Below the pieces are notes generated by a model, which worked only from the letters and a program-made list of their open reading frames with translations, was not told the origin of the DNA and did not search any database. The position numbers and the translations under genes were made by a program. Below, one piece after another: positions 25,201 through 34,315 of a DNA stretch of 64,000 nt. Source of the stretch: DASVHS01 sp035468985 (GTDB taxonomy: Bacteria; Acidobacteriota; Thermoanaerobaculia; Gp7-AA8); assembly GCA_035468985.1 (NCBI GenBank), contig DATISF010000070.1:1-64000 (forward strand). The letters are read 5' to 3'. Position 1 is the first letter of the stretch. Each line of letters starts with the position of its first letter.

Positions 25201-26790
25201 GTTCGTGAGGAACGCATTGATGTTGTTGACATCAACTCCAGTCCGGGTCTCAGACGACAATCCTCGGCCTGAGGAGTCAATCACGAACGGACTGATGGGA
25301 AGACCGTAATTGTCCCCCTCCCACCCGGCGACCGAATTGTCGAAGCAGCCACCAAGCGTGTGATCCGGAACATAGACTGTGTAGTAAGTGATCGAAGATG
25401 TCCGCGATCCATCGGAGTTCGGTGGTGTCGTCACTGCGGCGACCAGCTGGCGCCGGAATTCGACACCGTACACCCACTCGCCAGTGGAGGGGTTCCGAAG
25501 ATCGCAGGTATCGGCGCCTGCCGGCACCGACACCCGGTGGTCATACTGCCATTCCCCGACAGGGGCGCGGGCCGCGTCGAGGAGCCTGCGGCGGCTCACG
25601 CCGAGTTTTGTCTCCCGGTCAGGCCGCGGCTTGCCAGCATCCGGACCGGCGTAGAACGGTCCCTCCGTACCCGAGGAAAGCGGGAACGTGCGATCGGCGT
25701 AGTCCCACTCGAGCCAACCCGCGGTCGGCAAATGAAGACCTCGAAGATAGCCGAGGGGATTGGTGCCCGTGGGCAAGGGATAGAGAGTATCGCCCTGATA
25801 GAAGGCTTCATATCTTTCGATTTCCGCACCGGAGCTCGGATCCTTCACAACGACACTTGTTAGCACATACACGTAGACGTCGCTCTCGTTCGATATACCT
25901 CCGGCTCCTGATTGATCCCACGTCGGCCGCTTGATCGCTCTACGGTCATAGTTCAACTTGTACTGGACAGTCTTGCCTTCAAACGCGGTGAGATCGACAG
26001 TGTCCAAAGTCTCCTGATGTTGGGTGACATCGGTACGCAGAATGAAGTGCAGGGTCTGTGTTCTAACGGGCGGCGCCGTCAGATCCCTGTATTGTTTGAT
26101 GGTCCACGTTTCGCCACCATCCCCATCCGTAGTCTGCTGCACGGTCACTCGGTTGCTGAATCGGTCGTACATCTGCACGAGGCGCCAATTCTCATCACCG
26201 GACCCGCCAGAAAGGTCTTGAAATACGTGAACAGTGCCGTCAGGAAATTCGAGATGGCGCTCGTACTGCGTGATACGCCACAAGCGCAGATACGATGACT
26301 CACCAACAACCGGCAGAATCGCTCCCTGCGACTCTGCTGCAAATACGTGGTCGTTCCCATCCGGGGACTCATAGACAAACGCCCCGGCGGACTGCGAGTA
26401 TCCGCAAGTCTGATTTGTTGGGTCCGAAGGGGGGATCAGCCGGCCAAGAGACACCAACCAACCGAGCCCTGCATTCGACCTTGGATCGGGATAGGCGTTC
26501 AGAGAGTCCCCACATTGAATCGGTTGGCCGGAGCAACGGATCGCGATCCACGGCGAGCTGTTGTAAACCAGATTCAGCCCATATGAGAGATTGCCATCGA
26601 CCGCATAATGCTGCCCGATCGGCAGTGTCACGATCAGATTTCCGTTGAACGTGTTGACCTGATCGAGATTTTCCAGATGGTATACGCGGTTGGCATCGAA
26701 GCCTTTCTCGACATTCGGATGCTGCTGCGCCGTGAGTACTACGGCGAACGCCAGGACGACGAACGCTGGAATGATTCGCGATCGCATCAT
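22261..26790 (-). CDS. Large secreted RHS/YD-repeat protein
   Basis: A 1509-aa exported protein with a signal peptide (FVVLAFAVVLTAQQ). The N-terminus (NTFNGNLIVTLPIG, GLNLVYNSSPW) is typical of RHS cocoon openings. More than ten YD repeats occupy about residues 780-1180 (YQYDVAGRLTSM, YQYDAIGRVVRQF, YSYDALGRLVQTI). These are followed by an Ig-like domain, an FN3-like domain (YELERRYL, YVYRVRAVGPSG) and a C-terminal domain common after FN3 in related secreted proteins. It has no DPxGR junction or toxin tip of its own. The start overlaps the stop of the previous gene (ATGA), and its end is 14 bp from the second RHS gene's ATG. Confidence 0.9.
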   Translation of the reverse strand: MMRSRIIPAFVVLAFAVVLTAQQHPNVEKGFDANRVYHLENLDQVNTFNGNLIVTLPIGQHYAVDGNLSYGLNLVYNSSPWIAIRCSGQPIQCGDSLNAYPDPRSNAGLGWLVSLGRLIPPSDPTNQTCGYSQSAGAFVYESPDGNDHVFAAESQGAILPVVGESSYLRLWRITQYERHLEFPDGTVHVFQDLSGGSGDENWRLVQMYDRFSNRVTVQQTTDGDGGETWTIKQYRDLTAPPVRTQTLHFILRTDVTQHQETLDTVDLTAFEGKTVQYKLNYDRRAIKRPTWDQSGAGGISNESDVYVYVLTSVVVKDPSSGAEIERYEAFYQGDTLYPLPTGTNPLGYLRGLHLPTAGWLEWDYADRTFPLSSGTEGPFYAGPDAGKPRPDRETKLGVSRRRLLDAARAPVGEWQYDHRVSVPAGADTCDLRNPSTGEWVYGVEFRRQLVAAVTTPPNSDGSRTSSITYYTVYVPDHTLGGCFDNSVAGWEGDNYGLPISPFVIDSSGRGLSSETRTGVDVNNINAFLTNSSAPRVSSPSLLRSSYRKFEFVAGAPLKLETASRDEFNDDFDQVTGLPTCGGTCYREEYQRSFDGYGHFKQVSSITNFNYGLRGRTVFTNYAAPGTAWILGTYTEKCTRDESSLNQSTVTACSSLTGAALQQFCFDPSTGFLLRQRTVRDPVGSIADYAHDVVVDYDSELLGSRNTGNVRSESYSGGDGGGAPTGCTGTATPRYKILHEYFAGIRKKSTYDGVSHSFLDLTIDTNTGLPSASRDSSGLTTSYQYDVAGRLTSMTPPGGAPILYTYTSATVNPFSPALVEATQSTDSGTLHTKYQYDAIGRVVRQFVDEANGVTTVRDTQYDALDHQTVVFQPHAETENTTASTQYSYDALGRLVQTISPDNHTSTIAYTGAQLVDRRSSFVQVGGTESVLGAQTKEYYDAFGRLVKVQQGATGSPLPTTAQYTYDVGNRLTDVDLFIPNGLTQNSRTFTYDNRGFLHSETHPESGTVTYTTYDAKGHPGYRIIPGNSAHDLKYTYDAAERLVKVEGHDRLDLSTYLPLKEFNFSDVNNPGEHDAGKLHSAVRHNYHPALDVDDVTVTETYKYDDSAGHATQKTTSIERSGTLLRSFVQKYAYDNAGELIRVDYPTCQAGGATCGQSSWDIVKQTFDRGALSSVITSDVYESFNHVHTVADLLYWPGGSLKSVNHANGVVDTIDRDPNFMARPARITFSPWSGCSAPTITVPPQNMTVPYGTSGASLTVSVAGTGPMHYQWYNDLTPVGHDSPTLDLPFMYTEATYTVHVWNDCGRANPVGATVSVQVASPSGLVAQRGASTGAIDISWSASSNAVSYELERRYLSQTVNIPVSGTAHTDSVSVGAAYVYRVRAVGPSGTVQSAYSNSDYVTSMNFGPVAGDVIRLSYFNEILEAINYMRDAAGVSRVSWSSMLPAGTPQPAVNGPILAIYVTALRQQMDAAMQALGVTPPASYPNEPVVTPGVTLFRGVIIDDLRARTN

Positions 26791-27452
26791 CGGCCTCCGA
26801 TCATCGAATCCACGCGCGACACGAAAACCTGCATCGTGAAGAAGTCGATCGTGGCGAGCACACCGCCGGGACTGAATTCCTTGGGCTTATCACCGAGCAC
26901 GACGAGCGGCGTCATGTCTGACAAACGCAAAGTGGTCTTTCCGTTCTGGGCGTGATCGCCATCATGAGCGTCACCGTCAATGACCTGCCCGATCCACGCG
27001 CCTTTCCCGGGCTGAAAATAAATCGCGTCAATCGAGCCAATGTCGTTCAAGAACTCGTCCAGCGAGCCGCTCGGGCCTTTCTGTAATTGACGCCGCCCCT
27101 TGGCCGACCGCATGCGATATCCAGCAGGGCCGGCGACCGTGAACTGGCCATTGGTCACGTCGATGATGACCCAGGCAGATCGCCAGGCAACACCGGGTTT
27201 CACGGTGAGCGTCACTTCACCATCTCGATCGTCGTCGTTCACAACGATCGCAGTCCTTTGAAGGATCGCCCCATACCCGTCCGAGTCGAGTCCGACGGAG
27301 AAGAAGATCACCGGGCCTCCGCGGACGACACCCTTTGCGGTCACGGAAGTCTGCGTAAACGCGACCTCAGGGCCGCTTTGCTGCGCATTGGCGGATGCAC
27401 AGCAGGCAAGAATCGCGATGAAAAGGAAGACGAAGCGGAACCAGGTTGTCAT
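26787..27452 (-). CDS. Secreted hypothetical protein of the RHS locus
   Basis: A 221-aa exported protein with a signal peptide (FVFLFIAILACCASANAQ). The ATG at 27452 has AGGAG 8 nt upstream; an ATG at 27470 has none. The rest is beta-rich (GPVIFFSVGLDSDGYGAI, VTLTVKPGVAWRSAWVIID) with a short charged loop, and no enzyme motif is visible. It is coupled to the RHS gene by ATGA. It may be a structural or chaperone component of this surface locus. Confidence 0.75.
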   Translation of the reverse strand: MTTWFRFVFLFIAILACCASANAQQSGPEVAFTQTSVTAKGVVRGGPVIFFSVGLDSDGYGAILQRTAIVVNDDDRDGEVTLTVKPGVAWRSAWVIIDVTNGQFTVAGPAGYRMRSAKGRRQLQKGPSGSLDEFLNDIGSIDAIYFQPGKGAWIGQVIDGDAHDGDHAQNGKTTLRLSDMTPLVVLGDKPKEFSPGGVLATIDFFTMQVFVSRVDSMIGGR

Positions 27453-27475
27453 AAGCGAAGCTCCTAACATCAGGG

Positions 27476-28795
27476 TTACTGCAGTGTTAGAAGGACGAGA
27501 ATTTCGCCGTCGCCTGACGGCAACGGTTCCAGAGCCTTCCCGAGAATGGTCCCCGGCGCGTGCATCCGCCGCCCGCCGAGCTCGATCGGGATGGATTTCA
27601 TCGCCATCCCCATCCTGCTGCTCGTGACGAGCAGGTCGCCGATCTTGATCGGGGATTCCGTCGCATCGGCCTTCACCCGGACACGGCCGGTGGTGGCGAT
27701 GAGTGCCTTGCCGGAGCCAGATTCGCCGAGCACGACGCCAGGACGTGCGCTGACGACGCCGGCCACGTGATCGTCATAGGCCGAGCTGCTTTCTCGGACG
27801 GTATTGTTGTGGTCTTCATCGAGCACGACGACCGTTCCGGCGGTGAGGTCGGTGGCCGCCGGCACCCATTCCGCGACGTCCTGAAATTTTGCATTGATGC
27901 GACCGGCTGAGTTGATGTCGCCCGCGGCAAAGATGGTGCCGTTGACATCGAGTCGCGCACCTGGGACGGTTACGCCGATACCCACATTCCCCAGGCTGTC
28001 GATGGTCATGCCGCCTCCAACCGTGTTCTTGATCTCGAACGAGCCATCGGCGGAAAACGCGTTCACGCCTGCGTACCAAGTCCTGAAGACAGAGGTAGCA
28101 TCCGTTCCGATGAACGTCATCAGAGCGCTTTTCGAAGCGCCGGGTCCGCCGTCGACCCGCACGCGGCCGAGCACGTGCAGTTTGTCGGACGGCGGTCCTC
28201 CGATGCCGACGTTCCCACTTGTGTCCAAGTAAAGCTGATACGGGCTGGTGGGCGTATTCGCGGAGATCCGGAGGGGAAGCAAGCCTCCGCTCGCGGCGTA
28301 GTTGGCGTCGATCAAGTGCGTGCCCCCTGTCGTTCCGGGAGCAATTCTGATGGCATGGTCGGTACTGGCATTCTCAATCCACAAAGCGCCCTTCAGGTCC
28401 AACTTACCGTTCGCCGGGCTGTGCCCGATGCCCAAATTCCCGGCAGTCGTGATGCGCAGCTTCTCCGTTCCGCCGGCGTTGAACACGATGAAGTCGGCAG
28501 GATCGCCGCTGCCGTAATAGATCCCTCCTGCCGACGCGCGATAGACGAGCGATTGATCGCCGCCGCCGGCGCGAATCGACCGATCGTTGTCGAGGTACAG
28601 GTCGCCTGACGCTACCCTCGTGTTTCCGAACACGACCAGTTTCTGCGCCGGCGCGGTGGTCCCGGTACCGATCCCCACATTGCTATCCGTGCACGTGTTT
28701 ACTCCGGCCGCCTGACCAGGACACTGCGCCCACTGAGCTACACCGTGGGCTGCGCAGGCCAAGCTCAATAGACCAATCACAACAGCTCGCTTCAT
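27476..28795 (-). CDS. NVGIGT-repeat surface protein (tail-fibre-like), copy 1
   Basis: A 439-aa exported protein (signal peptide LLSLACAAHGVAQ). It carries repeated NVGIG(T)...LRITTAGNLGIG, GNVGIGGPP and LGNVGIGVTVPGARLDVNG segments, as in phage tail-fibre and surface adhesin shafts. The C-terminal ~150 residues (FQDVAEWVPA, VAGVVSARPGVVLGE, GRVRVKADATESPI) resemble the cap domain of tail-spike-like proteins with possible autoproteolysis. SD GGAGA precedes the ATG. It is a tandem paralogue of the next gene. Confidence 0.75.
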   Translation of the reverse strand: MKRAVVIGLLSLACAAHGVAQWAQCPGQAAGVNTCTDSNVGIGTGTTAPAQKLVVFGNTRVASGDLYLDNDRSIRAGGGDQSLVYRASAGGIYYGSGDPADFIVFNAGGTEKLRITTAGNLGIGHSPANGKLDLKGALWIENASTDHAIRIAPGTTGGTHLIDANYAASGGLLPLRISANTPTSPYQLYLDTSGNVGIGGPPSDKLHVLGRVRVDGGPGASKSALMTFIGTDATSVFRTWYAGVNAFSADGSFEIKNTVGGGMTIDSLGNVGIGVTVPGARLDVNGTIFAAGDINSAGRINAKFQDVAEWVPAATDLTAGTVVVLDEDHNNTVRESSSAYDDHVAGVVSARPGVVLGESGSGKALIATTGRVRVKADATESPIKIGDLLVTSSRMGMAMKSIPIELGGRRMHAPGTILGKALEPLPSGDGEILVLLTLQ

Positions 28796-28882
28796 GATCT
28801 CTCCTTAAATTCAGGGCGCACTCCCCCGTGATCGCTGCTATATAGAGTCGTGCGCCGCATGAGTTCGATTCACGACAACTCT

Positions 28883-30577
28883 CTATTGAAGCGACAACAG
28901 CACGAGAATCTCGCCATCACCCTCTGCAAGCGGCTCGAGCGCTTTCCCGAGAATCGTTCCTGGTCGATGGATTGCAACGTCGCCAAGGTGAACGGGCTCG
29001 GAGCGCATCGCCATCCCCGGCTTGTCGCTCGTGACCAACAGATCGCCAACGTCGATCGGGCCACGGCTAGCATCGACGTGCACTCGAACGCGGCCTGACG
29101 CCGCGACGAGCATCGTTCCCGGACCGTGTTCGCCGAGCACGATTCCAGGCTGTGCGCTGATTACACCGGCGACGGCAGTGTCATAGGCCCGCCGCGACTC
29201 GGTGACGCGATTGCGCGCACCGCGTTCGAGCACGACCACCGTTCCTGCCGCGAAATCCTCGGTCGCCGGGACCCATTCGGCGACATCCTGAAATTTCGCA
29301 TTGATTCTGCCGCCCGAGTTGATGTCGCCGGCGGCGTAGATGGTGCCGTTTACATCGAGCCGCGCACCAGGGACGATTACGCCGATACCCACATTCCCCA
29401 GGCCGTCGATGGTCATCGCCGGGTCGTTCCACACGCTACCGCTGAAGGTGGAAAAGTTCAGGTTTGTCGCACCGGTCGTCGGATTGACCATTTGCGCCCA
29501 AACGGCAGCCAGGTACTGGCCGATCGAGCCCTTGAGGGTGAACCCGACTCCTGCCTTGGTGTTTGCGCCGCCGTTTGTGTTCTGAAGGATGAGTCCCATG
29601 AGCCCACTACTGGTGATGCCGCCCGCCGTTCCATCAAAAAACGACATTGTCGCGATGGACGTCGGAAGTGCGGGACCGTTCAGCGCGAATCGGCCGCCAG
29701 GCTCGAGCTGAATGCCGCCACCACCTGTGTTCTTGATCTCGAACGAGCCATCGGTGGTGGAAAACGCGTTCACACCGGCAAACCAGGTCTTCGAGGCAGA
29801 AGCAGCATCCGTCCCGATAAAGGTGGTCAGCGCGCTTCTTGAAACGCCGGCACCGCCGTCGACGCGCACGCGGCCGAACACGTGCAGCTTCTCTGTCGGC
29901 GATCCTCCAATGCCGACGTTTCCCGAGCTGTTGATCATCATCGCCGGGTCGTTCCATACGCTGCCGCTATAAGTAGTGAAATTCAGGTTCGTTGCGCCCG
30001 TCGTGGCGTCAACCATCTGCGCCCAGACAGCAGCGAGATACTGACCGATCGAGGACTTCAAGCCGAACCCGAGCCCGACCTTCGTGTTGATCGATCCGTT
30101 CGTGTTCTGGATGACCGCGCCCACCGCCGAGTTGTTGTAGACGATGCCGCCACTTGCGGACGGGTCGGAGACGGAAGTCGTCAGTTTCCCCAACGTCAAC
30201 GGCACGCCACCAATGCCGACATTCCCGGCGGTTGTGATGCGCAGCTTCTCCGTTCCGCCGGCGTTGAACACGATGAAGTCGGCAGGATCGCCGCTGCCGT
30301 AATAGATTCCGCCTCCTGACGCGCGATAGACAAGTGATTGATCACCGCCGCCGGCGCGAATCGCACGATCGTTGTCGAGATAAAGGTCGCCTGACGCCAC
30401 TCTCGCGGTTCCGAACACGACCAGTTTCTGCAGCGGCACTGTCGTCGTACCAATCCCCACGTTAGTCGTCGTACATGTGGTCGTTCCGTCCGGTGGGTTC
30501 CCACATGCCGCCCACTGAGCGCCTGCCTGCGCCCCAATGGCCAAGCTCAACACAGCAATCACAGCAGTTCGCTTCAT
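28883..30577 (-). CDS. NVGIGT-repeat surface protein (tail-fibre-like), copy 2
   Basis: A 564-aa exported protein, paralogous to the neighbour downstream. The two share nearly identical DNA over about 190 bp encoding the N-terminal shaft (for example 28430-28620 versus 30228-30420). It contains about 125 extra residues of shaft with two further copies of a QYLAAVWAQM(V)-type unit (IGQYLAAVWAQMVDATTGAT, IGQYLAAVWAQMVNPTTGAT). The cap domain is conserved (FQDVAEWVPATEDF, GRVRVHVDASRGPID). GAGGA precedes the ATG. It appears to be the first gene of the minus-strand surface/RHS operon. Confidence 0.75.
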   Translation of the reverse strand: MKRTAVIAVLSLAIGAQAGAQWAACGNPPDGTTTCTTTNVGIGTTTVPLQKLVVFGTARVASGDLYLDNDRAIRAGGGDQSLVYRASGGGIYYGSGDPADFIVFNAGGTEKLRITTAGNVGIGGVPLTLGKLTTSVSDPSASGGIVYNNSAVGAVIQNTNGSINTKVGLGFGLKSSIGQYLAAVWAQMVDATTGATNLNFTTYSGSVWNDPAMMINSSGNVGIGGSPTEKLHVFGRVRVDGGAGVSRSALTTFIGTDAASASKTWFAGVNAFSTTDGSFEIKNTGGGGIQLEPGGRFALNGPALPTSIATMSFFDGTAGGITSSGLMGLILQNTNGGANTKAGVGFTLKGSIGQYLAAVWAQMVNPTTGATNLNFSTFSGSVWNDPAMTIDGLGNVGIGVIVPGARLDVNGTIYAAGDINSGGRINAKFQDVAEWVPATEDFAAGTVVVLERGARNRVTESRRAYDTAVAGVISAQPGIVLGEHGPGTMLVAASGRVRVHVDASRGPIDVGDLLVTSDKPGMAMRSEPVHLGDVAIHRPGTILGKALEPLAEGDGEILVLLSLQ

Positions 30578-30866
30578 TACGTGTCCTCACATTCAGAAAT
30601 GTGTAGCTCTCTTCTTTCGAGTCTTGTTCACGTTGGAAATGAGAATCGAATGCTCATCTCCGCTCCTCTTGTTGGTCCCCGTCGACACACGTATCCCATC
30701 GAGGTACTCCGTCTTGGGTGACTGCCGGCGTTTGAGGGTGGGCTCTCGACGAACGTCCAGCCAACTTAGCGATGGTGAATAGACTCTTGGCTGTCTACGG
30801 AGTGATGGCAGTGGGCAAACCCACACCCTCCACCATGAAAAACTTTTGCGCCGGCTGTGGCCGCGC
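30578..30866. other. Non-coding upstream region of the RHS locus
   Basis: About 290 bp without a supportable gene. It should contain the promoter of the minus-strand NVGIGT/RHS operon and the 3' flank of the TPR gene. A GTGGGTTTGCCCAC-type short palindrome lies near 30812-30827. No clear terminator was found. Confidence 0.45.
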
Positions 30867-31952
30867 TCAGCTCACCTTGCGCAGCAGCTCCGCCGCCTGC
30901 GGTTTTTTCTCGTAGCGAACATCGGAGGCGGCGATCTTCTCGAGATACGTGCGCGCCTGCCGCGGGTCGTTGCGCTTGAGGTGCGAGCGCGCGATCCAGA
31001 AGTAGGTATCGACGACGTATTCGTTCTCGCTGAACTTGTGCGTCTGGAGAGCGCGCTCGAAGGTGGCCACGGCATCGTCGAAGCGGCCGCGAATGTAGTG
31101 GATGCGCCCGAGGTGCGAGAGGGCGTCGAAGGCGTCGTAGGAATTCTGCTCGACGTTGTCGACCACGCGCCGGTAGTAATCCTCGGCCTTTTCGTAGTCC
31201 TTGCGATCGAAGTAGATCGCGCCGCAGAACAGCAGGGCGTTGCGGAAGAAGTACGAGTTGAAGAACGGCTGGCCCGGATCGAACAGGCGCAGCGACTCCT
31301 CGAACAGATGGAGCGCTTCGGCATGATCCTGAAGCGCGTAGGAGTTGAGAGCCTTCAGCGCCAGGGCCTGAGCGGTGACGTTGTTGTTCGCCGAGTAGCG
31401 CAGCGACTGATCGTGGAGCTCTTTCGCCTTCGCGTAATCGCGCTCCTCATGCGACAGGTGGCCGAGGAGGACGTAGGACTTGTACTTGATGTCGTTCGCT
31501 TCGTCGGATTCCTCCGACGCACAGGCTTCGCCGAAGCCTTCACGCGCCCGGGCGATGTCGCCGGCATACAGCGCTGCCACAGCGCGGAAGTAGGTGGCCT
31601 CGAGCGAGGTGAGAACCGGCTGCCGCTCGCGGCCGACCTGGTCGATGAACTTCGTCACGAGCTGGGCCAGGATCTTGTTGTCCGAGCTCGGCTCGATGAT
31701 GAAGTTCTGCAGGTAGACCAGGCGGTTCTCGAGGATGCGCATCATCTCCAGCATGATGGTGATGCGCTGTGAGTCGTCCCCCGTCTCGCGGAGCAGCGAG
31801 GCCAGTTGGCGCTGCAAGCCGGCGTAGGTGTCGTCGTATTTGCTTGTGGCGGCGTCGGAGAGCTCGCCGCGTTCGTTCTGCAGTCCCGTTTCGAGCGCCA
31901 CACGCTGGTCGATGAGATTCCTGATGCGCGCGCTCACGTCGTTGTTCGCCAT
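30867..31952 (-). CDS. Cytoplasmic TPR protein
   Basis: A 361-aa all-helical protein with at least five TPR-like units (YFRAVAALYAGDIARAREGF, VLLGHLSHEERDYAKAKELH, AYALQDHAEALHLFEESL-type, CGAIYFDRKDYEKAEDYYRR, LGRIHYIRGRFDDAVATFER). No signal peptide is present, so it is probably cytoplasmic. TPR arrays bind partner proteins; the partner is unknown. It lies 50 bp downstream of RNase R and may be cotranscribed. Confidence 0.8.
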   Translation of the reverse strand: MANNDVSARIRNLIDQRVALETGLQNERGELSDAATSKYDDTYAGLQRQLASLLRETGDDSQRITIMLEMMRILENRLVYLQNFIIEPSSDNKILAQLVTKFIDQVGRERQPVLTSLEATYFRAVAALYAGDIARAREGFGEACASEESDEANDIKYKSYVLLGHLSHEERDYAKAKELHDQSLRYSANNNVTAQALALKALNSYALQDHAEALHLFEESLRLFDPGQPFFNSYFFRNALLFCGAIYFDRKDYEKAEDYYRRVVDNVEQNSYDAFDALSHLGRIHYIRGRFDDAVATFERALQTHKFSENEYVVDTYFWIARSHLKRNDPRQARTYLEKIAASDVRYEKKPQAAELLRKVS

Positions 31953-32003
31953 CGCAAAGCCCCGCCCGGATTCCTCGCCGTCTTCGCGGCTCGGAATGAC
32001 ATC

Positions 32004-34229
32004 CTATCTCTCCCGCCGTGCAATTGGAGTTCCACCAACCTCGAGCAGACGGAACTCGATCTGGTGGCGATCCTCGTCGATCGACTTGACCTCCACCCGG
32101 ACGTGGTCGCCGAGGCGGAGCTCGCGGCGGGTGGCGTCGCCGCGCAGCCGGTGCTCGCGCTCGGCGAAGTTCCAGAAATCCCCGCCGATCGTCGCCACCG
32201 GCACGAGACCCTGCACGAAGATCTCGTCGAGCTCCACGAACAGGCCGAAGGGAGCGACGCCGGTGATGATGCCGTTGAACTGGTTGCCGACTTTGTCGCG
32301 CATGAAAATGACTTTCTTCCACTCCAGCACTTCGCGCTCGGCATCTTCGGCGCGCTTCTCCCGCTCGCTCGATTGCGTCGCGTACACCGGATGCGCGGCT
32401 TCGATCTTCGCCAGCCGCTCGCCGTACAGCGGGCCGCGATCGATCAGCTCGGCGAGACGGCGGTGGACGATGAGATCGGGATAGCGGCGGATCGGCGATG
32501 TGAAGTGACAGTAGTGCTGCAGCGCCAGGGCGAAGTGTCCGACGCTTTCCTCGGAGTAGAACGCGCGCTTCATCGATCGAAGAATGAGGTTGGTGAGGAA
32601 TCGGTCCTCCGGAGCTCCGGCGACCGCCTTCAGCACGCGCTGCAACTCGCCCGGACGAATCTCTTCGACATCGCCGCGCAAGGTGAGCTTGAATTCCTTC
32701 AGGATCTCGCGAAGGTCCTCGAGCCGCTGCGGGTCGGGCTGCTGGTGCACGCGGTAGAGCCCGGGCTGATTCGAGAGGACGAGCTCCGTGGCCACCACTT
32801 CGTTCGCCGCGAGCATGAACTCCTCGATGAGCCGGTGGGCGATGTTCCGCTCGGTCGCACGAATGTTCTCGATGTCTCCGGTCTCGCCGAGGATGACGTC
32901 CGCTTCGGGAAGATCGAAGTCGATCGAGCCGCGCGCTTCGCGCCGCGCGCGAAGAATGTTGTAGAGCTCGAGCATCCGTTGGAAGTCGGGGAAGAGATCC
33001 CCGTATCTCTCGTGGAGTGACGCGCGTCCCCGCGCGTCGTCGGCCGCCGAGACGGCCGCCGCTCCACCTGTGAGAATCGCGTTCACGTCCGTGTACGTCA
33101 TCCGCTCCTTCGTGCGGATCACCGACTTGTAGATCTTGTGATCGACGAAGCGGCCGCGTTTGTCGATCTCGATCTCGCAGGAAAACGTCAGGCGGTCGAC
33201 GCGCGGATTCAGCGAGCAGATGCCGTTGGACAGCCGCTCCGGAAGCATCGGCACCGCCCGTCCCGGAAAGTAGACCGACGTCCCTCGCTCGAATGCCTCC
33301 GCATCGAGCTCACTCCCCTCGGTCACGTAGTGAGCGACGTCGGCGATGTGAACGCCGAGAAGGTAGTTGCCTTTCGGAAGCCTCTGCACTTCGACGGCGT
33401 CGTCGAAATCCTTCGCCGTCTCGCCGTCGATGGTGACGATGCTGCGCTCGCGCAGGTCGGTGCGCTTGGCGATCTCCGCCGGCGCAACGTCGGTCGGAAT
33501 GCTCTCCGCGGCGCGCAGGATCTCATCTGGGAAGTTGTGCGGAATGTGGAACTTGCGGATGACGACCTCGATGTCGACGCCGGGCTCGCCGATGAATCCG
33601 AGGATTTCGACGATGCGGCCGTGCGCGAGGTGCGAGGCGCGGTCGGGATAACGGTCGATCTCGACGTTGACCATCTGCCCGTCTTTCGCGTTCATCGTGT
33701 CGCCGCGGCTGTCGATGACGATGTCGGTGTCGATGCGGAAGTCGTAAGGCACGACGAACGGCTGCACGTCCTTGTCATGAAAACGGCCGACGACGGTCTG
33801 GTGCGCGCGGCGCAGAACCCGCGTGACCTCGCCGACGATGAGATCGCGGTTGCGAATTTTCTTGTATTTCGGCTGCTGCTTGTCGGCGCGGACGACGACG
33901 AGATCGCCGTCCATCGCCCCTTTCATCGAGCGCCGGTCGATGTAGATGTCGAGCTCGTCGCCGCCGAACAGCGTTCCATATCCATCCGGATGCACGCGGA
34001 TGCGGCCGGTGTGATACGGCGTGAACTCCAGGAGCGAGTAGCGCTTTCCGCGTACGGGAAGAACGGCTCCGTCACGCTCGAGCTCGCCGACAGCATGCTC
34101 GACTTCCTCGCGCGTGGCATCGACACCTTCCAGGCGCTCGTGGATGTCACCGATGGAGAGCAGACGATTGCCGCGCTGCCGGAGCAGGGCGACGATGGCT
34201 TCGTGGAGCTCTGATTTTTGAGGAAGCAT
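32004..34229 (-). CDS. rnr: Ribonuclease R
   Basis: A 741-aa 3'-to-5' exoribonuclease of the RNase II/RNB family. An N-terminal winged-helix/cold-shock region (residues ~1-200) precedes the RNB domain. The catalytic motif TIDGETAKDFDDAV and the GVHIADVAHYV block are clear. The C-terminal S1 domain (FNGIITGVAPFGLFVELDEI) ends with a short basic tail. It degrades structured RNA in the cytoplasm. Its size is slightly short of the longest family members but complete. Confidence 0.95.
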   Translation of the reverse strand: MLPQKSELHEAIVALLRQRGNRLLSIGDIHERLEGVDATREEVEHAVGELERDGAVLPVRGKRYSLLEFTPYHTGRIRVHPDGYGTLFGGDELDIYIDRRSMKGAMDGDLVVVRADKQQPKYKKIRNRDLIVGEVTRVLRRAHQTVVGRFHDKDVQPFVVPYDFRIDTDIVIDSRGDTMNAKDGQMVNVEIDRYPDRASHLAHGRIVEILGFIGEPGVDIEVVIRKFHIPHNFPDEILRAAESIPTDVAPAEIAKRTDLRERSIVTIDGETAKDFDDAVEVQRLPKGNYLLGVHIADVAHYVTEGSELDAEAFERGTSVYFPGRAVPMLPERLSNGICSLNPRVDRLTFSCEIEIDKRGRFVDHKIYKSVIRTKERMTYTDVNAILTGGAAAVSAADDARGRASLHERYGDLFPDFQRMLELYNILRARREARGSIDFDLPEADVILGETGDIENIRATERNIAHRLIEEFMLAANEVVATELVLSNQPGLYRVHQQPDPQRLEDLREILKEFKLTLRGDVEEIRPGELQRVLKAVAGAPEDRFLTNLILRSMKRAFYSEESVGHFALALQHYCHFTSPIRRYPDLIVHRRLAELIDRGPLYGERLAKIEAAHPVYATQSSEREKRAEDAEREVLEWKKVIFMRDKVGNQFNGIITGVAPFGLFVELDEIFVQGLVPVATIGGDFWNFAEREHRLRGDATRRELRLGDHVRVEVKSIDEDRHQIEFRLLEVGGTPIARRER

Positions 34230-34232
34230 CTT

Positions 34233-34315
34233 GGGTCACCGGTGACTGGTCACCGGTCACGGGGGCATTGGTGCGAGGCCCCCGGGACCCGAGACCCGTG
34301 ACCGGGAACCGATGC
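34233..34315. repeat. Palindromic GC-rich repeat (GTCACCGG / CCCGTGACC)
   Basis: GGTCACCGGTGACTGGTCAC and neighbouring 7-bp units on the left pair with complementary ACCCGAGACCCGTGACCGGG on the right, around a short loop. It fills the gap between the RNase R start and the Fis-type gene's end. It belongs to the same heptamer-repeat style as the other arrays. Confidence 0.7.
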
